NCBI GenBank assembly: GCA_030280995.1
Contig: JASXTE010000016.1
Location: 18,419,501-18,483,500 of the forward strand
Source of the DNA: Hemileia vastatrix
Lineage: Eukaryota; Basidiomycota; Pucciniomycetes; Pucciniales; Zaghouaniaceae
Reading direction: 5' to 3'
DNA: 64,000 bases
The notes beneath the pieces were generated by a model. It did not search any database. It was given only the letters and a program-made list of their open reading frames with translations, and was not told the origin of the DNA. A program made the translations under genes and the position numbers. Below are positions 43,501 through 56,080 of this stretch, piece after piece; within the stretch, counting starts at the first letter, position 1; each line of letters begins with the position of its first letter.

Positions 43501-45347
43501 TCATTTTCTTCATTTTCAAAGGAGTCTGTCAAAGTTAGACCTGAATTTGGAGAGCAAGAATTTTTAACCTCAAGGCTGTGAATAACCTCTTTGAGTTAAG
43601 TAACCAAGCTAGAAAGGTTAGCCAAATTATCATTTAGAGAAAAATAAGATGGTTGCAAATAATCTGGAAGAGATATGTCTTCTAGCAGGACAGTGTCAGA
43701 CATTTTGTTTAACTCCCTCTTGACCTTCATTGAAGAATCAGAAATATACTTAGAACAAGGGGTGATCAATCCCTCTGACCAATTAATGTCTGGTTTCCAA
43801 TGTGTTAAAAAGTCATGGCCACAAATGGTATCATCCATCCTCAGGGAATCCAAGACTGTTAATTCCCACTTGAAAGGGGAAAAATTCTGAAAGTTGAAAA
43901 CCCATAAACCCCTCTTACTAACCCAATACTTGGGTTCCTCTGATTTGACCAAATAAATTGGAATTCGATTGGTATCTACAAATGTCAGCTTAAGTCTTTT
44001 GGCAAAAAAAAAAACTGATAAATGAAATTGAAGCTCCAGAGTCAATGAGACAACTGAAGGGTATATCCTCTTTATAAAGAATAAATCTCAAACTTTTAAT
44101 GGAAACTCCACTCCTTAAGACATGGAGGTTCTGTCCACTGGGAGAAATAAAATAGTTTGCTTTGAACACAAGTAAACTATCTTCTAGTTTATTAAATTTG
44201 AACTTTTACCTTCCCTTTCCTTCAAATTTGCACAATCTTCCAACTTATGTTTACCTCCAAAATACATACATAACCCATTATCTGCCCTTCTTTTCCTTTC
44301 AACTTCCTGTGATTCCCCTTTTGGATCCAATACCTTACTGATATCACTAAGAGTTGAGCTTTTGGGTTTAGACTTTTCTTTTCCCTTATGACTGGGTTTG
44401 GATTGAGTTGATTGGGTTTGTTGGGGATGATTTTTTGAAGGAGGCCCAGGTTTGAAGTTTGAACTATGATATTTTTGCGCGTGAAATTTTTGTTGAAGTC
44501 ATCCTTGATGTGCACTATTAAGTTTGAGGGTCCTATCAATTAAGTCCATCAAGCTATCCATTTTACACCCATGAAGATTCAATTGATCCAGAATACTCAA
44601 AGGGAGTCCCTTTTTGAAATGATATTTAAGAGAAGCATCATTCCAACTTACCTTATTTTGTAAAGCTCTGAAATTTTAGATGTACTCAGAAGCTTTGCCG
44701 TTATTGCTCATTCAAAGGAAATCAAGTTCAATCTCCATGTTGTCAGTTTCATTTGGGTCACCAAACAATGTAAAAATTTGGTACTAAATTTTTTCCCAAT
44801 TGTTAATGAGTAAGTGAGGTTTGTTCAAGGAAAGCATGAGCAGATAATTCTCTAAGCACCATGACACCTTTCCTGATAAATAAGAAGAGGCATAAATGAC
44901 TTTGGAAAGATCCATACTAAAGGTTCAAGGGTCATTAAGGAATATTAGCTTGCATATTTTCAAGAAGGGACACAATCTGTCAGGATATTATCCATCAAAT
45001 TTGTCTGGAGACTTAATCAAAGGATTTTTGAATTTAGATCGTTCAGATGAGTCAGGATTAGTAAGGGTTTTAACCAGGAGTTTCAGGAATTCCTCCAAGG
45101 AAGCATTTGGGCCAGAACTTGATGATTAGCCTGAAGGTCTGGCAGCCAGGGCTGATGGTGCCTTGTGCATGTTGTCCTCCCCTTTGTCTTCTTTTCTGGA
45201 GTCCTCGAAATCCTGAGAAATTTCCTCTACAGATTGAATTGAATGTTTGCGCTACCTTAAATTAAGCAGTTCGAGGGAGTGAGTGCAAAAAACAGGACGT
45301 AATGAGGTTGGCCTATCCTTAGTGAGAGCTCTAGTAGTAGAACCCAT
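40566..45347 (-). pseudogene. Ty3/gypsy element I, Gag-Pol relic
   Basis: Third Ty3 lineage, closer to the Tf/sushi type. Order on the minus strand: Gag from ATG 45347 (SPDKFDG, PFLKICKLIFLNDP and FGDPNETDNMEIELDF blocks), a zinc-knuckle-like part near 44222-44280, protease area 43596-44045 (DTNRIPI, GHDFLTHW), RT 42780-43289 with LCVDYRKLNSVTMKNTYPVP, RNase H fragments to 42020, integrase zinc domain 41688-41906 (HDSLLAGHFG), core 41079-41591 (ISDRGSLF, TSYHPETDG), chromodomain 40566-40690 (LVEWEGYLN, TSWEPA). The RT YxDD site reads NLGD and many stops are present, so it is dead. LTRs were not located. Confidence 0.85.
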
Positions 45348-45449
45348 GGGAGGAAGAGTGCATTTAACAGGTTTTATATTTAGATTTAGCACCAAAAAAT
45401 TGTAGTATTAAAAAGAACAAGAACTATGGAGAATTAAATTATACTGTCA

Positions 45450-45581
45450 CTGGACAACCTACGCAAAAGCTTGAGGATGATCCCAAAGTAAGTGAGATAA
45501 AGGATGAGAGAAATTACAACTTCAAAGCACAGAGGATTACTTTGAGGAAGTGATTTGAAGACAGAAATGAGTAGCTATGAA
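45450..45581 (+). pseudogene. Copia fragment repeated from 18700-18830
   Basis: DDPKVSEIKDE and the following AQRI match the relic at 18715-18790. Broken just before the LTR-like repeat at 45582. Probably part of fragment F, split by that repeat. Confidence 0.5.
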
Positions 45582-46227
45582 TGGTTCCTAAGTTTCTTTG
45601 AGGGGTAATTAGTGTATAATTTAGGGACACTAACTATTATGGCGAATCTCACAAAGGGTTGTAGCTTAATAATCAAAGGGAAGATTTAGGTATTTATGAT
45701 TTGAATAAAATTGATTATTTAGAGAGAGAAGGAAAAATATAATAATAGTCTAATAAGAATTTAACTATGATCACAAATATATTTTATTATTTAATTCTAT
45801 AGAAAGTCAAACCAAAGTAACCCCCTTTAAATATCCTATTCCTCCTTGCACTTACCCATTAATTACCCAACTACCATATACCCACAGACATATTTAATTC
45901 ACTTCAATTCCAATCAATCATCTAAATTTATATCCCTTCTATCCTGTTACTTTTATCACAGATCTCCTAATTTACCCTCATCCCCACAATTACCCCTTTT
46001 GAATATTGCCTTGACTTTAGTGCTAGAGCGCGCGTAGATTGCTTATGTTTAAAAAGTATAAGTGTATTTAAATTTTGAATACTTAAAAGTTTGAATAGTT
46101 CAGCTAGTTTTAGAACACAATAGAATGTAATTGTTCTAATATCACTTTTTGCATATCACTAGGAGTTAGGCTTGAATAGTGGTTTAATTGAGGTAATTTT
46201 GCTTTGAGTGTCATTTGGCGCATGACA
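45582..46227. repeat. Dispersed LTR-like repeat, copy 2 (646 bp)
   Basis: Matches 22288-22934 from TGGTTCC to TGACA. In both cases the repeat carries AACTATTATGG and CCCACAGAC strings. Both flanks are integrase sequence, which supports a mobile insertion. Confidence 0.65.
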
Positions 46228-47898
46228 GACAATGGAGGAAAGTTTTTCAACAAGACACTATCAAATTACTTTGTCCAAAAAGGTATTGTTCATGGGAAAT
46301 CCCTACTTTACTATCATTAACAAAATGGAAATATTGAAAGAGATAACTGTACAATAACAGAAGCTGGACATACTGCACTTTTCACCAGTCACCTTCCAAA
46401 ATTGCTCTGGAGATTTTCCTTCAAGTGGGCTTCATATATCCTGAATAGAATTCCAAACAAAGTCTTGACCAACAAAACTCTATACAAAGCTATGTTTTAA
46501 ATTAAACCACAATTAGACATAATCAAATATTTTGGTGAAACAGCATATTTACATGCTCTGGAAGAAAAAAGACACAAGCTTGATGCCAGAGAAAAAAAAT
46601 GCTTCATGATTGGTTACCCTGCAGGAATGAAAGGTTAGTTATTTTGGGAACCTATTAAAAAGGAAGTAATAGCTTCAGCATGGGCTGATTTCAAAAGTAT
46701 TTCACCCCAAGCTTCCAACAAAATGTCAATGGATATTCTTTTAAACAGAGCTGATACCAAAGCAAATACCCATCAATTAAGACAACTAAGTAATTTTGAG
46801 GATGAAGAAACAAAACTAGATCAGGAATGTTTAACATCAGCCATATTAGAGAATTTTCAATTCTTCATAACTGATATACCCAAGTCTTATAATGAAGCCT
46901 TGAAATCAGACAGAAGTGCAGCCTTGCTAGAAGCATGTAAGAAAGAAATAAAATATCTAACAAATATGGAGGTATGGAAAAGAGAAATACCACCTTTAAA
47001 GGAAAGAATATTCATCACCAAATGGGTTTTTGTGGAAAATAAAGACAACCTTACTGGTGAGATAAAACTAAAAGCAGGTTATGTGGCAGAGGGTTTCAAA
47101 ATAATTAAAGGCATTGACTTCTCATTGACCTACACACCAACTGCATCTTTCACCACTCAACAACTCATTCTAAAAATTTCAGCCTTAAAAAACTGGCCAA
47201 TTCATGCATTAAATTTTACAGCAGCTTACTTACACACTCCAATTGACTAAGACATCTATGTAAAAGACCCCCCAGGTCTTGAAAACAACAATGGTAAATG
47301 CTACAAACTAAAGAAAGCACTGTATTGGACTTGTCAAGAAGCAAGATTCTTGTTGCAATACTTCAGCAAACAATGAACAGGCATAGGATACACAATTTTG
47401 TGTTTTGACAACAGTGTATATTTCTTAAAAAATAACACTTCCAATGCTATGATCTGGGTACACATTGACAATGGTCTAGTAACAGCTAACACTTCTAATA
47501 TTCTAAAACAACTTGAATACAATCTTAGTCAAACACTCACAATTAAATGGCAACATTGATTGGATGGCATTGTGGGAGTCAAAATTGAACGCAACAAACA
47601 GGGTATTCCAACTGAGTCAGCTGGAAATGATATCAAAAATACTTGAAAAACATTATACAACCAAAAATCCACAAAATCAACCACTTCCAACAAATCTTGA
47701 TCTATTGACTTCCCCAAAAGACCACCTTCCTTTGAAACCCAAGGACTTTCTCTCCATATTAGGATCTTTAAGCTTCGTTGCAACAGCAACCCAGCCAGAC
47801 ATCAGCTACACTGTCAACCAGCTAGTGAGACACACAAAATATCCAAATAGAAAGAACTGGAGAGCTTTAAACCACCTTATAGGCTATTTACAACATAC
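46228..47898 (+). pseudogene. Copia element F: integrase and reverse transcriptase relic
   Basis: Integrase part from DNGGKFFNK (46233) with LYKAMF and KCFMIGYPAGMKG, then RT from about 46860: YNEALKSD, KWVFVENKDNLTGEIK, HALNFTAAYLHTPID, KLKKALYW. After a frame change it continues at 47513 to SILGSLSFVATATQPDIS and LNHLIGYLQHT. The YVDD-type site reads HIDN near 47463. At least five stops or shifts. Cut at 47898 in the final RT part by the LTR of element G; RNase H is missing. Confidence 0.85.
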
Positions 47899-48047
47899 TG
47901 TGATGCCCTGTGCACCTGAATCCCAAAGCCCCAATGGTAAGCTTGCTCTCTTCACCCCGTGTCAGAATGAAGAGAGGGGACTTGCACACACAGTCTACAT
48001 ACATTAAAGGCTGCAGTTGTGGCTCTCACTAATCTAAACCTAACACA
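47899..48047 (-). repeat. 3' LTR of copia element G (149 bp)
   Basis: Plus-strand TGTGATGCCCTGTGCACC...CCTAACACA. Shares its first about 85 bp and its end with the LTR at 60452-60775, but lacks the 97-bp duplicated middle. Next to it the minus strand is purine-rich (GCAAGGAGG). Confidence 0.75.
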
Positions 48048-48149
48048 CCTCCTTGCAAAAAGGCCTCTAAAACCAATAGTCTAATAGTTAAATATTACAA
48101 ATTAAAGAAAAAAAGATAAATATGAAGGAAAAAAATAAAATAAAATAAA

Positions 48150-51100
48150 AACTAAGTTCCAACTGAAAGATAAGACAAACAATGTTGAATATTCAAACCA
48201 CCCAATGAATTTATCATACAATCTGCCTTTTGATCTCTACTAGGCACCCAAGTAAGAAGTGCTTCTTTGTTTAAAATTAGCTGATTGACAAAATAGAAAT
48301 CTCTCTTTGAATGTCTGGTATCTTTATTTGATGAATGGTCTTTTCCTGTCCTCACTGCTGTCTGATTATCACAATAAAGATGAACTGTGTCTTGAAAGTT
48401 AACAAAGTCTCAAGAAAGTTCTTGACCCATAAGCCAGTCTTGAAACCTGATGAAAAAGCCATGTATTCTGCTGTTGAAGTAGATAGTGCCACTGTCCATT
48501 TCTGTTTTGCACTCCAGCTAATAGTTACCTTTCAGAAATATATGATATGGCCTTGAGAAGCTCTATCACCTTCTTTCCCACTCCATATTGAATCAGCATA
48601 GACTTCAACTTTTGCAACCAAATTTGAATGAGAAGGAAATATCTTAAATGTGAAATGAGCTGTTTCTGAAACATAAGCCACAAGATGGTTTAAAGCTTTT
48701 CAATGATATTCTGATGGATTTCTGGAATAGTGTGCTATTATATTTACAGCATAAGCAATATCTGGCCTAGTTCCTTGCTCCAGGTAGCTTAAAGAACCAA
48801 CAATTGACAGGAAACCCAGGGGGTCAATTGGAGAAGATGATGGATCTTCTGAAACCAGGTTACACTTACTTGGAAGGGGAGCCTTAGTATGCAATTTAGA
48901 AGGATTATGAAGTTTTTTGATCTTCTGAGCGAGAGGGGCTTGAGACAAAATAAACCCATCTCTGACTCATTCCACATCTAAACCCACTATCCAATCCACC
49001 TTTTCCTTCCACTTTATTTCCAAAAATACAGCCAAATCTTTTTCCAACTTCTTCAAAGTTTCTTGAGAGTCACATGCCACATTTCCATCATCCACATGAA
49101 GCCAGATAACTGATGAACCCAGATTCATCTTTAAAATATAGACAGAATTATCAAAAAGACTTGTTTCATAGTCCAAATTCTTCAACTTTTCCACAATGAA
49201 CTTCCACCAACATCTTTCTGCTTACTTTGTACTATAAAGAGTGCTGCGCAACCAGAATACTAAAGTGGCATAATTTCATTAAAGTCCTTCAGGTGGGTAG
49301 ACATAAACTTCCTCTTCAATAGGACTATTTAAATAAGCTGCAACCACATCAAAAGAATAAAAAAACTAGTTAAACTTTTCTGCCAGAGTAAAAATAAGTC
49401 ATAGAGATGTGAAGGTAGCAGTAGGAGCAAAGTTTTCTTGAAACTCATGTCCATATTGCTGCAAAAATCCTTGAGCTACATAACATGCCTTGAAACTCTT
49501 AGGGTCATGAGCTGAAAGTCCTGGTTTAATAGCAAAAATCCATAATGCTCCAAGAACTTTGATGCCAGGTGGAGGTTTAACAAGTGACCAAACTTTCTTC
49601 CTAGAAAGATTTTCAAGTTCATTTTTGCAAGCCAAAGACCACTGATGACTGTCTTCACTTTTCATACCTTTCTTATATGTTTTTGGTGCTTCAGGGAACA
49701 ATTCTAAGCAAGTAGTAGTTTGAGTTTCAGTTCCAACAGCATCTTGATCCAGTAGTCTTTTATCAAGTTAAAAATTACCAAGAGTTATAAAATTCATAAT
49801 AAATGGAGGACCATGCTTTTCTGAAGATGAAATCACATCACCTTTATCTGAGGCAGCTGTCCTTCTGCAATATCAGGAGATTTAGAGTTATTTTGCTTTT
49901 CAGAAACATTTTAAGTTGTTACACGTGAAGGGAATTCAGCAAAAGCAGATTGAATAAGCCTGTTGTTTGTTTGGTCCCAGAGAAGCCAACCTTTACCACA
50001 ACCCACATACCCAACCACATAACATTTCACTTCCCTCACATCAAGTTTCAGCCGTTGAGATTTTTCAACATGAACAAAGGCCATTTCTCCAAAAGTCCAT
50101 AAAAAATTGAGTTGAGATTTTCTCTTGAGCATTGCTTCATAGGGAGTTTTTGAAATAGAAACTGAATTGGGAAGTTGGTTATGAAGATAAGCTTCCCATA
50201 AAAATGCTGCACCCCAAAAGAACTTTGACAAACCACTGTTGTAAAGCATTGACCTACCCATATCAGAAATAGTCCTGTTGTAGCATTTGGAAACTCCATT
50301 TTGTTCAGAATGATAAGGCATAGAATTTTCCCACTGAATTCCATGTTGTGATAGATATTTTTGCATCTTATGATTAAGATTTTCTCCACCATTATCTGAA
50401 CAAAGAGTTTTCACATTGAAACTAGTCAACCCCTCCATTTTTTAATGAAATTTCACAAAAGAATTGAGGACTTCATTTTTTGATTCAATGATTTCAATAT
50501 CAGAGTATCTTGTCTTCACATCTCAAAAGGAAACAAAATAGTGTGCTTCATTAAATTTTGCCACTTCAAATGGACCCAAAAAATATGAGAAAATAATTTC
50601 AAAAGGTTCAGAATCACGTTCAGTAAGAAGTGGTGTGTTTCTTTGGACATTCTTGCAAAGAGGACACTCTTCACAATCAATAATTCCTAGAGGAAGAGAG
50701 AAGAGAAGACCAAGAGCAAAACCAGAAGCAAAAAGCCTTTTCATAACTTGTAAGCTGACATGCCCAAGCATCTGATGTCACTTCATGAGTTCACTTTCAG
50801 GCTGTAGAGTTGAATTAGGTTTCTGCTGAATTGGGGGGTCAAGTGTCAAAAATGGAACTGACGTCTTGGAAGACAGAGAGGAGGAAATATAGGTAGCATT
50901 ACATTGAGTAAAAGGACTGTACCACATTCTGAGAAACCACTTGTTTCCACCAGACCACTTTGCTTTAGCTAATTCAGTATCACCTTTTTTTTAGAAAAAA
51001 ATGATTTGCTGCATTGGCATAGAATGAAACCCCAGACTTTAATAATGCAGATCCAGAAATCAAGGTACTGCTAGCAGTTGGGCAGAAAAAAAATCTTTTG

Positions 51101-51430
51101 ATGGTGAAGTTGGAGTTATCAAAGCCTTTCATGATGATGGAGCCAATGCCTGTTACAAACTGTTGAGATTCAGGATCATCCTTGACAATAAGAGAAATAT
51201 TTTGAAGTATTGAAATTCAGAAAATATAAATAAATTTTCAATCATATGATCAGTTGGATAGGGGTCAAACAAAGCAAGTTTTTGTGGAGATGGGGGAGTA
51301 GTGGAATGAGAATCATATTGATGATAAGAGAAGAAAGGAGCAGTCCCGTAGGAGTAAAAAAATGCAGTGGTAGGGCCAGAAGAATGATAACAAGACCTCC
51401 AATTTGAGTAAGAAAGATATGAAATTTTGA
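48150..51430 (-). pseudogene. Copia element G: protease to RNase H relic
   Basis: Minus strand, in order: Gag end and protease-like area (51430-50800; DHM, then LISGSALLKSGVSFYANA), GAG-pre-integrase 50523-50771 (MLGHVSLQVMKRLF, CPLCKNV), integrase 49911-50438 (TLCSDNGGENLNHKM, HSEQNGVSKCYNRTI), RT 49399-49701 and 48967-49194 (VIWLHVDDGNVACDS keeps VDD), RT end 48700-48948 (GSLSYLEQGTRPDIAYAV), RNase H end 48152-48355 (RHSKRDFYFVNQL). Frameshifts separate the pieces. Typical Ty1/copia order with integrase before RT. Confidence 0.88.
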
Positions 51431-51624
51431 TTGTATTATAGAAGAAAAAATTAAAATGTTTTTCTTATTTTTTATTTATTTTTATTTTTATACATTTATT
51501 TATATTTCTTGATTCTAATATGTATAATATCTAAACAACTTGATGACTCTTGTTATTATTTTATATTGTCTCTTGTATTTTTCTCTCTTTACTCGCTTGT
51601 TCTTTGTCTGCAACTGGTAACGTA

Positions 51625-51640
51625 CTAAACGCCCATAACC
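51625..51640 (-). other. Half-tRNA-type primer binding site of element G
   Basis: Minus strand next to the LTR reads GGTTATGGGCGTTTAG. GGTTATGGGC is complementary to the anticodon arm of initiator tRNA-Met (CCCATAACC), the primer type known from Drosophila copia. It fixes the right edge of G's interior and shows that the LTR at 51641/60452 served as G's 5' LTR. Confidence 0.6.
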
Positions 51641-51646
51641 TGTAAC
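51641..51646 (-). repeat. Edge of the shared copia LTR, and left target copy of element D
   Basis: TGTAAC: the first base belongs to the LTR, GTAAC is D's target duplication (right copy GTAAT at 60452-60456). Removing D restores TGTAATGCTCTGTGCACC, the proper LTR start. Confidence 0.75.
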
Positions 51647-52445
51647 TGTCAGCTGAGCTGCTAGACTTTCCCAGTAAAATAATTAATATTTTACTGAGAT
51701 GAAGCTATGTCTTATTTTTTTTATTAATTATAATATATTTACATTAAATTTACTTATAATAAATTAACTAGTTACAAAAAGGTAAAGTTAGTTAATAACT
51801 AAAATTAATATTAAAGTGTCCCTAATACTTTTATTTTCTAATCCCATGCTCAATGACAGGTTAAGAGAAATAAAAATCAATATTAAGATAAAGAAATAAA
51901 ATTAAATTGAAATAAAATTCAATATTCAAATAAAAATAAATATATACAAAAAATTCAAATTACTTATTTAGAATTGACATTAACAGTAATTTTTAAATAA
52001 ACTAATTTACATTTGTCATATACAGTAAATACACTTTTCTGAAACCTTCTTTTTGGAACAACCTTATTATTTAAAACTGTTTTCTGGAATATTATTTTTT
52101 TCTCTCATAATACTGTATTTAGGATTTCAACTCTGTGCTTTGTCTCTCCTTTTCCTGTATAAGGCCTCCATTTCTGGTTGTTTTTGATAATCCTTTACTT
52201 ACTTACTATTTTATTAAACCAATTTATTACAATCATATATTTATTACTACTTATTGTTTTTAGTATTTACTTACAGTAATTCTAAATCATTTATTATAAT
52301 TATTATAAATTTTTTTACCTCTTTTAATTAAGTAAAGTAAATAAAAGATAAAATATACATACTTTACCTTTGGAACCCCAAAGTCAACCTATCACTGCTG
52401 TTGGACTTGCGTTAAAAATCTTCGAGACCAAAAGACCCTTCTACA
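51647..52445 (+). repeat. 5' LTR of element D
   Basis: 799 bp, TGTCAGCTGAGCTGCTAG to CCCTTCTACA. TATA-like TATAAGGCC at 52158, the equivalent of TATAAAAGGCC in A. Confidence 0.88.
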
Positions 52446-53597
52446 CTTGAGGCCCTTTCCAAATTGTCGACAGCACATTGATATCTTGAAGCTGTCCACC
52501 AAGGAACCATCAACAATGAGGTACCAGTAGGACAAATAGACAACAAAAATGACAAACATCATTGACCACGTGACTTATTTTTTTGCTGTGACCGGGAATC
52601 AAACCGCGCTCCAAAATTTAGGTTCATATATTGAAAATTTTCATATATAATTGTGGTAATTATATTGATTACTAGTTGTGGGTCATTTTGCACATTTCAT
52701 TGTCCACATATATCTTTTTTACTCAGCACTCTGTAAGTGGCATTAACTTGCTCATTTTACAAAGGGAGGTGCCTGGTAAATAAAAAAAAATTACCTAGTT
52801 GAAAAAGATAGAACTATATTGTTCTTAGTCCTAGAAGTAATATTAAAATTTAAATTAATTAGGGGGTATCAAAGTTAGAAATCTCCCATTTCAAAATACC
52901 TCTTTTGTGCACCAAATCAACCATGATTATTTTTTAAAATATGCCATATTGTGCCCCCAAAATATCTTTTTACAGAAAATTAATGTTGAATTTGTGGATT
53001 TCTTTTTGTGTTGTGAAATACCTTTTAAATAATTACAAATTTATAACTTTGATACCCTCTATTATTATACTATTTTTTTAATTATTTCAGTTGACCTCTG
53101 TCCTGATAATTAAAAATTATTATTGTCTCAGTTGACAAATTGTCCTGACAGTAAATTATTATTATTTAAAATAAATTGAATTAATAATATTAAAATCATT
53201 TCAGTTGACAATAAGTGCTGATATTTAAATTATTTAAGTTGACATTAAGTCCAGGTAATTAAAATTATTTTCAGTTGACGTTAAGTCCTGGTAATTAAAT
53301 TATTCAGTTGACCTCTAGTCCTGATAATTATCAAAATATTACTAATTATTAAATTATTATATTACTTCAGTTGATTTATTTTAAATCCTAGTTATAAAAT
53401 TACCTTAAAGTTAATAAAATTGTGATTATTATTTCAGTTGATTTTATGTCCTGGTAAACATTGTATTTTAATTATTCCAGTTGATTACAAAGTTCTGATA
53501 ATTACTTATAAATTTTTTTTTCTTATATTTCTTTAAATAAAGTAAAAATAATAACTGATTAAATATTTCTTTCTCTCAGTTCAGGTTAATTACAACT
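52446..53597 (+). other. Leader of element D with repeats
   Basis: Next to the LTR stands CTTGAGGCCCTTTCC (52446-52460). TGCTGTGACCGGGAATCAAA (52584-52603) is complementary to a tRNA-like 3' end. From 53090 to 53500 there are about nine units of CAGTTGAC followed by GTCCTG and AATTA, spaced 40-65 bp apart. No gene is seen. Confidence 0.65.
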
Positions 53598-54215
53598 ATG
53601 ACTGATCAAGATGCTTCTGCTGGCCATGTTGAGGAACTGGATTTAATTGTTTATAATGAAGCTTCTTCTGTAAGTTCTCCTTCAACTACAAAACTGGCTC
53701 AAATTAATCAATTACTGGACAAATCAGGATGTAGAAATGCAGGAGATGGAAATATTAGTGGAGACAACTGCTCAAGATCAAAAGCCTTCTATCAAACCCC
53801 TAGAAGAGCTTCCAAAAGGCTTCAAAATAAAAAATATGCCCTTGAATCAGCAAGTCAAAAATCTCTACACTCACATCAAGGAGTTGAGGTCAGAAAACCT
53901 CAAGCTGAGGTCAAAAAAAGACTCTCTAGAAGACAAGGTAAGAAAAATAGAGTCCTTCATTCAAATGAAGAGGAAACCACCTCCTCCAAAAGCCCTTCCA
54001 CAATTGGACCCTCAGCAACATAAAAGGTGGAAGTCTCAAAATGGCAGTGTGATTGGCTCAACACCCAGTGGAATTATCTGTCCCAACAACAACAGCAACA
54101 AGCACCTCAGGAAGGTCCTTCAAAAACCAATCAGTTCAGCCCCACACCTCCTCACCCCTACCAAGGAGGAAGAAAAAGAAAAAATAACATTCAATTCTTT
54201 CCCAAGCCATGGTAA
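53598..54215 (+). pseudogene. ORF1 of element D (spliced; exons 53598-53669 and 53728-54215)
   Basis: Exon 1 has 24 codons (MTDQDASAGHVEELD...). The predicted intron 53670-53727 is 58 nt (GTAAGT...TCAG). Exon 2 starts DVEMQEMEILVETTAQDQ and keeps PKGFKIKNMPL, a coiled coil, then after a frameshift near 54010 VSKWQCDWLNTQW, PHPYQGG and KPW with TAA at 54213-54215, which overlaps the Gag ATG at 54209. The unspliced frame closes at 54021. Confidence 0.6.
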
Positions 54216-56080
54216 GCCCCTCTATTGAGTCTCAAGTACCATTTCTTGTAACTGATCTAGTTCCTTCAGGTAATTCTGGAAGAGGAGATGAGACTGTGAG
54301 ACCAGTAGAGGCTGAGAATAGTAGACAAATTGCTCAATATTCTAATGTATCTAATCCTTTAGTTTTGATTGCTACTTCAATGATATATCCCGATATGGCT
54401 ATTATTGATGAGACACTTGATCCTTAGTTTTATGACAATCTGGAAAGTTATTCTGTTTTACTATTGAGAGATACTCCAGATAAAACTAACATTAATAATG
54501 AATATTTGAGGGATATTATTGCTAAACAAAATCATATAATGAACAACATGCAATCGACTCAAAAATATAATAGTTTTTTAACTAAATAGGGTAATCAAGC
54601 ATTGAGGAGTGAGTTACAGAGAGTTTTTGATGATTTGCTTCATTATAAAGTAACTCATGAAAAGAAAGTTGCTTTATGGCAAAATAACAAGAATCATTTG
54701 TCTAAATTAAAAGATGATGTGTCCATCTGTTTCCAGGAGCTAGAATGACATAAATTGAACTTAGAAAGTTTGAGTAACCATTATTTGTCTTTACAAAATA
54801 AGAATCAGTTATCTTTTGCAACCATCAATGAGAATTTATCTAGTATTCCAAGAGTAAAAACTAGTTTAACAACCATTGAGGAGAAATTGAATTCATTGTT
54901 ATATAATCAAAAGTTTTCAGAAATTTCTTTGAAAGATCATATGGTGAATGATACATTAATTTTACCTATTCCTAGTTCATCCAAAGTAAAATTAGTTCCA
55001 GAAATGACTGTTTATATCACTGAGTTTCCATCAAAAATTGATGATGTACCTGGATCATCCACAGAAGGATTAAAAAATGAAATTACTTCCCAATTGGAGA
55101 AATTACAGCTAATTCTCACTCATTAACAAGCTTGTAATAAGGAAACTAATTCAAATCAAAAGAATTGGCTAAAACTTGACCGGTATTCAACATTGATGGT
55201 GACTCTTCCTCTGATTTTCAACAGCTCATTGTCAGGATTGATAATCTTAAAAACTCTTAAAAACTCACAGATGAGGAAATTGTGTCAAAATTAATTTCTT
55301 TATTTACTAATATAGCCCTAATGTGGTATGAATCTGTTCTCTTGGATAAAAATGACTACTCATGGGAAGATTGGAAAAAATTAATTAAGGCACAGTTTGG
55401 TGGTTCCAAGTTTAGGTTAGCTCAACAAATGCAATATGAAGAAACCAGATATAGCTCTTCTAAAAGAAAACCTATTAATTTCATGATGAAACTTGTGAAA
55501 ATCTTGAGGGAAATGGACCCAGATATGGAGTTTGAATAATGAAAGGACAGGATCCTCTATAAATTACCTATGTCTCTGAGAGACTTAATAGTTTCTAGGA
55601 CTGAGTTCTCAAAGGAACCTTCTTCTTTCATTAACACTTGTAATGAGATCCTTCTAAACAACAAGTATGATACTAGAAAATTTATTCCTAGAACTTCATT
55701 GGAAAAAACCTCTAATTACCAAAAAAAACCTCTGGAAAAGGTTGGTAAACCTTCTGCCCCTGTTGCATCTAAAAAATATGCAACAAAAACTTGCTTCAAA
55801 TGCAGAAAGCCTTGGCAGAAAGGCCATGTTTGTGACAAGAAGATAAATTTTTTTGAACAGACAGAGGAGCATGCTGATGACACAATAGCACTGGATGATA
55901 CTTCAAGTGATTGTGCTAGCAATATTTCATATAAATCTCACCAAGAAATTTTAATGCTGGAAGGGGATATTCATTATTTAAACAATATTGATATTGAGAA
56001 TAATGATTTATCTACAGTGGAAGATGCTGAGATCATAAAAAATCTTGAGGATAGCTCAATTATTATTGCCCCTCTCAAGG
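54209..56080 (+). pseudogene. Gag of element D
   Basis: Start ATG 54209 in context GCCATGG (MVSPSIESQV). Coiled coil 54755-55100, Gag fold 55150-55700 with ALMWYESVLL, zinc knuckle CFKCRKPWQKGHVC near 55795. Broken by stops at about 54425, 54587, 54746, 55124 and 55538 and by shifts. Collinear with A. Confidence 0.85.

Noticed and set aside
40566..45347. LTRs of element I
   Set aside because: Searched both sides for paired TGT...ACA segments and found none I could support.
45582..46227. Target-site duplication for the LTR-like repeat
   Set aside because: The flanks ATGAA and GACAA do not match; copy 1 flanks also fail. Left as LTR-like only.
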